Source of the DNA: Pelagophyceae sp. CCMP2097
Taxonomy: Eukaryota; Sar; Pelagophyceae
Length of the DNA: 11,172 bases
Reading direction: 5' to 3'
Assembly: GCA_026770575.1 (NCBI GenBank)
Contig: MU657186.1
Location: 181,118-192,289 of the forward strand
Below the pieces are notes generated by a model. The model did no database searches. It was given only the letters and a program-made list of their open reading frames with translations, and had not been told where the DNA came from. Positions 8,301 through 11,172 of the stretch are shown piece by piece (position 1 is the first letter of the stretch; the number at the start of each line of letters is the position of its first letter). The position numbers were made by a program, and so were the translations under genes.

Positions 8301-9830
8301 TTGGCGCTCGTGCGCTGGATCTACGCGGGCAAAGTTTTCGACTCGCTCGAGGCGTCGTCCATCCTCTCGCCGTCGGCCGAGGACCGCTTAAAAGTTCTCG
8401 CGGTACTGGACCAGTTCCCTCTGTCGTACTGCAACCCGGCGACTCGGACCATGGCCGAGGCGCTGACGCTCATCCTCGTCCTCACGCTGTGCGCCGCGGG
8501 CTTCATGGTCTGCTTCGCTTTATGCTCGGTGAACCTGTACCGGCGGCGCGTCGCGCGCATGCTGGCCAAGGCGCAGATCGTGCTGCCAGAAAACGTCCAG
8601 GAGCTCCTCGAGGAGGTCTGGGCCACCGTGCGGGACCAAGACGGCGGCGCAGTCGCCGACTACATTCCCGAACTCGCGGCGGCGGACCCGACGCCCTTTG
8701 CCATCGTGCTCTGCGACATCCAGTCCGGCGCGCTCTACGAGGCGGGCGACGCCACGAAGCGCTTCACGCTGCAGTCGGCGTGCAAGCCTTTACTTTATTG
8801 CCTCGCCCTCGAGGACAACGGCCAAGAAGCCGTCGACAAGAAGGTCGGCTCGGAACCGACGGGCGGGCCGTTCAACGTCGTCTCCTTTGACACCCAGGGC
8901 CGGCCGTTCAACCCTTACGTCAACGTGAGTCGCGCAGGGCCTTTGAATTCCAGGCCCGAACGTTTCCGTCGCCGACGCGATTGGACGCGGACCGCGTAGG
9001 CGGGTGCAATTTGCACCACGGGCCTCGTCGCGGGCGCGTCGTCCGAGGAGTGCTTCCGGCGCTCGACGGAGCTCTTCAACGCCATGTCGCTCGGCGCCGA
9101 CTGCGGCACGGGCCTCGACGACGCTGTGTACAAGAGCGAGATGGCCACCAATGCCAACAACCGCACCATCGTCGACGAGGCGCTCAAGCGCGACCTCCTC
9201 ACCAAGGGCAAGGGCCTCTTCGCGCTCGAGGCGTACACCATGGCCTGCTCTTTATCGGTAGACTGCCGCGAGGTGGCCGTCGTCGCCGCGACGCTCGCGA
9301 ACCACGGTCGCAACCCGAAAACGGGCGAGCAGGTACTCCCTGAGTGGGTCGTCAAACGCGTCGTCTCGACGATGATGACGTGCGGCATGTACAACGGCGC
9401 TGGCGCGTGGATGGTCGACGTCGGCATCCCGGCCAAGTCGGGCGTCGGCGGTGTGATAATGTGCGTCGTCCCCGGCGTATGCGGCTTTGCCGCGTTCTCG
9501 CCGCGCCTCGACGCCAACGGCAACTCGACGCGCGGAGTGGCCGTCGCGCGCGGAATGTCGGACAAGCTCGGCCTGCACGTGCTGCACCAGAGCGCCGGCA
9601 AGGGCGGCGCCAAGCCGCCGAAGAAGGCGTCGTCGCCGGGGGGCGCGGCCCTCTCCCCGATACGCAAGTCATTCGACGTCAGCGGCCACGGCCGACCCGA
9701 GGCGCCGCGACCAGCGCTCGCGCGCACCCGGTCCGCGCGCATCGAGCCCGCTTCCAACTACGCCGCCACGGTCGAAGGGTCCAAGGCGTCGCAGCCCCAA
9801 AACGGCGTCCGCCTCGCCGAAGAGCCGTAG
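5365..9830 (+). CDS. membrane-anchored glutaminase with two N-terminal PstS-like binding domains, six exons
   Basis: Exons are 5365-5552, 5681-5863, 6239-6605, 6737-7372, 7434-8924 and 9000-9830. They join to 1,231 codons plus TAG with phases 2, 2, 0, 0 and 0. In order the protein has a signal peptide (MAARAALLALLQAASVRA), a PstS-like solute-binding domain (about 46-458), a diverged second copy (about 459-797), a transmembrane helix (801-826) and a glutaminase domain (about 846-1152). A basic, Ser/Pro-rich tail (1153-1231) ends it. RRR follows the helix directly, so a type I topology with an outside sensor and a cytosolic enzyme is inferred. Glutaminase converts glutamine to glutamate and ammonia. 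The ankyrin repeats that follow this domain in animal GLS are absent. Introns are 128, 375, 131, 61 and 75 nt; the second contains a transposon and is itself a stop-free multiple of three. The first ATG of the frame was used because it begins the leader. Exon joins are supported by homology on both sides. Confidence 0.88.
5864..6238 (+). other. intron 2 of the membrane glutaminase gene (375 nt, repeat-rich)
   Basis: The donor GTGCGTGC and acceptor CACCTAG join at phase 2, giving HLPSLDAAGASLVVDRV, which fits PstS alignments. The intron is a multiple of three with no stop in the exon frame, so retention would insert 125 Gly/Pro/Ser/Arg-rich residues. Without the embedded transposon and one target copy it would be about 142 nt, close to its sister introns. 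TGGAGAGCGCC occurs twice at its left end (5881-5891 and 5915-5925). Confidence 0.85.
5928..6152. mobile_element. hAT-like MITE (225 bp) inside intron 2
   Basis: The perfect 20-bp inverted ends read CAGGGTCGACAAAGGGTCCG at 5928-5947 and its reverse complement at 6133-6152. The flanking 8-bp sequences are AGCGCCAA (5920-5927) and AGCGCCGA (6153-6160), matching at 7 of 8. CAGGG ends with an 8-bp duplication are the signature of the hAT superfamily. The interior is built from GGGTCC/GGACCC units, including a 40-bp direct repeat (from 6037 and from 6077). It has no coding capacity, so it must have moved in trans. The single mismatch in the duplication suggests an insertion that is not brand new. 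Confidence 0.85.
7434..8450 (+). other. domain 2 of the membrane glutaminase: diverged PstS-like domain, pocket largely lost
   Basis: Residues about 459-797, all in exon 5. GGVDTALGVAAL, LTHAELAAIYTCTVKTWRDLR and IRLVVRSDECDAVDVFTAALS align with the same blocks of domain 1. The position equal to Asp92 is Val510. After Arg580 the GSGTT loop has become ECDAV, so the Ser/Gly/Thr ligands are Cys584, Asp585 and Ala586. The GSSTGK loop is also missing. It probably arose by duplication and now serves a structural, dimerising or different-ligand role. Confidence 0.7.
8460..8537 (+). other. single transmembrane helix of the membrane glutaminase
   Basis: Residues 801-826 are a continuous run of Leu, Val, Ile, Ala, Phe, Met and Cys with no charge. 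RRR follows at once at 828-830, then further basic residues. The positive-inside rule places the downstream glutaminase in the cytosol. Confidence 0.9.
8595..9590 (+). other. glutaminase catalytic domain (GLS type), interrupted by a 75-nt intron
   Basis: Residues about 846-1152. LQSACK holds the Ser906-x-x-Lys909 catalytic pair (human Ser286/Lys289). Asn955 is in VNAGAI (human Asn335); Glu1002 and Asn1009 match Glu381 and Asn388; Tyr1034 matches Tyr414; Tyr1086 in CGMY matches Tyr466; Val1104 in PAKSGVGG matches Val484. The gaps 906-955, 1002-1009, 1034-1086 and 1086-1104 equal the human ones exactly. VADYIPELA before the Ser motif is typical of the family. Intron 5 (8925-8999) cuts directly after Asn955. 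An active enzyme is expected. Confidence 0.93.
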
Positions 9831-10086
9831 CCGCACCCCGGCCGCGCGCGCGCAGCTCTGTTTCCGAGGCCCGCGCCGCCCACCCCTGTTTTTGGAGCAC
9901 CCTTGCTCACGGCGCCGCGAGCCATCGCACGCCGCGCTCGACGCGCCCTGTCGTCGGCGCCGGAAGGTCAAACGACCCGCCGCCCGACGAATCACCCTCG
10001 ACCCCGGCGTCCGGCTTAACGAGGTCCCGGAAACCCCTCTCTCGTAAGCTGGAGGCTACGGTATGTCCGTGAGGGCCTGAATAAAA
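9831..10086. other. 3' flank of the membrane glutaminase gene
   Basis: GC-rich DNA after the TAG at 9828-9830, turning AT-rich near 10070. AATAAA at 10080-10085 could serve as a polyadenylation signal, directly before the left end of the next inverted-repeat element. No other gene is seen. Confidence 0.4.
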
Positions 10087-10682
10087 TACAAGATGGTTTC
10101 GCCAAGAAAGTCAAGTATTTTTTGGGCAAATTTGAAACGGTCTTTCGAGGTACAGATACCGGGGTCGCATGCAGCGCGCCGAGACGCCTCCAGCCGTGCC
10201 GGATGAACTTTGGCATGTCTTCTATGGGCTGAGAAAATCGATTTGGCGACTTTGGCGAGGGCCGTTACCACCCAAGGAGACCTCGGATTTTCGTTCATCC
10301 ACCGCCGATGGCCGCGCACGGCCGTGTGTAAGAAGGCTACGTCGAGCAACCACCGAAATACCTGACCTAAAATGCCCGGGACTGTCACCAAAAAGCTACA
10401 GTTGGCCCATATTTTTGAAAAAATGGGCCGTTTCTTCTCTCTTTTTTAAGAAAAGTGACCGTTTTTTTAGAAACTATGTGGTGTGTGTTTATATAAAAAG
10501 GGTGTCTATATCTTTCGATCGCTGTAACTTTTGCAAAAGACGCTCTTTGGTTAAAGTAGAGCTCTGGCGGACTTTTCCTTGGGGTGCGTGCGCGGCCGCC
10601 GGAAGCTCAGCCCAATGCCCACTTTAGTTTTGCCAAAAAAACGCGCAATGCAAAATCAGTTTCTTGGCGAAACCATCTTGTA
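10087..10682. mobile_element. non-autonomous DNA transposon candidate (596 bp, perfect 23-bp inverted ends, TA at both edges)
   Basis: Bases 10087-10109 are the exact reverse complement of 10660-10682. The ends read TACAAGATGGTTTCGCC and GGCGAAACCATCTTGTA. Similarity continues inward imperfectly (TTTTTTGGGCAAA on the left, TTTGCCAAAAAAA on the right). As in the 587-bp element, the outer TA may be the target duplication and the element would start CAAG. Inside, 10405-10429 can fold as a hairpin (GGCCCAT...ATGGGCC). A 152-codon open stretch (10169-10627) resembles no transposase. Confidence 0.75.
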
Positions 10683-10747
10683 GGGCGAAAATAGGGCGTT
10701 TTAACTTGAAAGAGGGCGAAAATAGGGCGTTAAAGAGGGCGAAAATA
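10682..10747. repeat. tandem GGGCGAAAATAGGGCGTT repeats
   Basis: AGGGCGAAAATAGGGCGTT occurs at 10682-10700 and 10713-10731, and a partial copy AGGGCGAAAATA at 10736-10747. The units abut the right end of the 596-bp element and share its final bases. They may belong to an element edge or be a local expansion. Confidence 0.8.
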
Positions 10748-11172
10748 AATCCAAAATAGGGGTCGCCGGGCTTCGGGGCTGGTGGATACTGGAAAGTCGG
10801 CACGAGATATGCGGATGGTGCGTTGTTGCTGGCGCGTGTACTGGAACGAGTGGGCAGTGGCAAAGGGTAACTCCGACGGGTCGTGCCCACGGTGATAGTC
10901 GAAGCCCCCCTCTTCGATCAAGTGGTTTGCTTTCCCCATCCTGTCGAGTTGATCTCTGTGGCTCCTTGTCTGACTGTGCTCGTCCACGCCCTGCTCGTCC
11001 ACGACACGCGTCGCGTAAGCCACCCTCCCGTCGAGTTGAAGTCACCAACGGACAGCTCCGTCCAACGGACGCCGCCACGGCGAGGGTGCCGCCAAGGGCG
11101 CCGCCGCCGGCACGCCCGTCGGCGCCGCGCTGGGGAGCGGCGATGGCATTGCAGAGGTTGTCGGCGTGGCCG
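10748..11172. other. unassigned DNA to the window edge
   Basis: No gene can be supported. A minus-strand frame of about 98 codons ends in the tandem repeats and has no recognisable domain. From about 11050 the GC content and codon-like pattern rise (a plus-strand frame reads GAAAGTPVGAALGSGDGIAE), so the edge of a further gene may begin there. Confidence 0.3.

Noticed and set aside
10169..10627. 152-codon frame inside the 596-bp element
   Set aside because: Its composition changes abruptly along its length, it has no family motif, and it crosses hairpins and homopolymer runs.
10730..11023. Minus-strand frame of about 98 codons near the right edge
   Set aside because: It begins at a non-ATG codon, ends in the GGGCGAAAATA repeats, and shows no domain. 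I could not place exon boundaries, so it is not called.

Overview
The window looks like nuclear DNA from a GC-rich unicellular eukaryote. Three spliced protein genes can be read in it. Every intron I placed is short, begins GT and ends AG, and removing it restores both family homology and reading frame; donors are often GTGCG. Coding DNA is very GC-rich, while the intergenic DNA is more AT-rich and full of inverted-repeat elements. A TTAGGG-type tract and the secretory leaders would suit a stramenopile or pelagophyte-like microalga. That assignment is an inference, not something the sequence proves.

Layout. 1-1968 has no convincing gene. It holds a possible tRNA-like promoter remnant, a 31-bp tandem repeat, two hairpin-forming inverted repeats, a 587-bp terminal-inverted-repeat element (1025-1611) and an interstitial telomere-like tract (1635-1673). 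1969-3412 (minus) is a four-exon proline iminopeptidase. 3802-4829 (minus) is a two-exon alpha/beta hydrolase of the YbfF/ABHD11 type. 4830-5364 is a divergent promoter region with palindromic TAGGAATTCCTA boxes. 5365-9830 (plus) is a six-exon gene for a 1,231-residue membrane protein. 9831-10086 is its 3' flank. 10087-10682 is a second terminal-inverted-repeat element, followed by GGGCGAAAATA tandem repeats and unassigned DNA to the end.

The most notable item is the plus-strand gene. Its protein has a signal peptide, a PstS-type (phosphate-binding) solute-binding domain with an intact anion pocket, a second diverged copy whose pocket residues are mostly gone, one transmembrane helix, and a complete eukaryotic-type glutaminase domain, predicted cytosolic. 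All the main active-site residues known from human GLS are present at matching spacing. I know of no characterised protein with this architecture. It suggests an extracellular sensor tied to a glutamine-hydrolysing enzyme, possibly linking phosphate and nitrogen status. Intron 2 of this gene also carries a clear hAT-like miniature transposon with 20-bp inverted ends and an 8-bp target duplication.

The two minus-strand hydrolases are unrelated in sequence detail and need not work with the membrane glutaminase. The YbfF-like gene shares the divergent promoter region with it.
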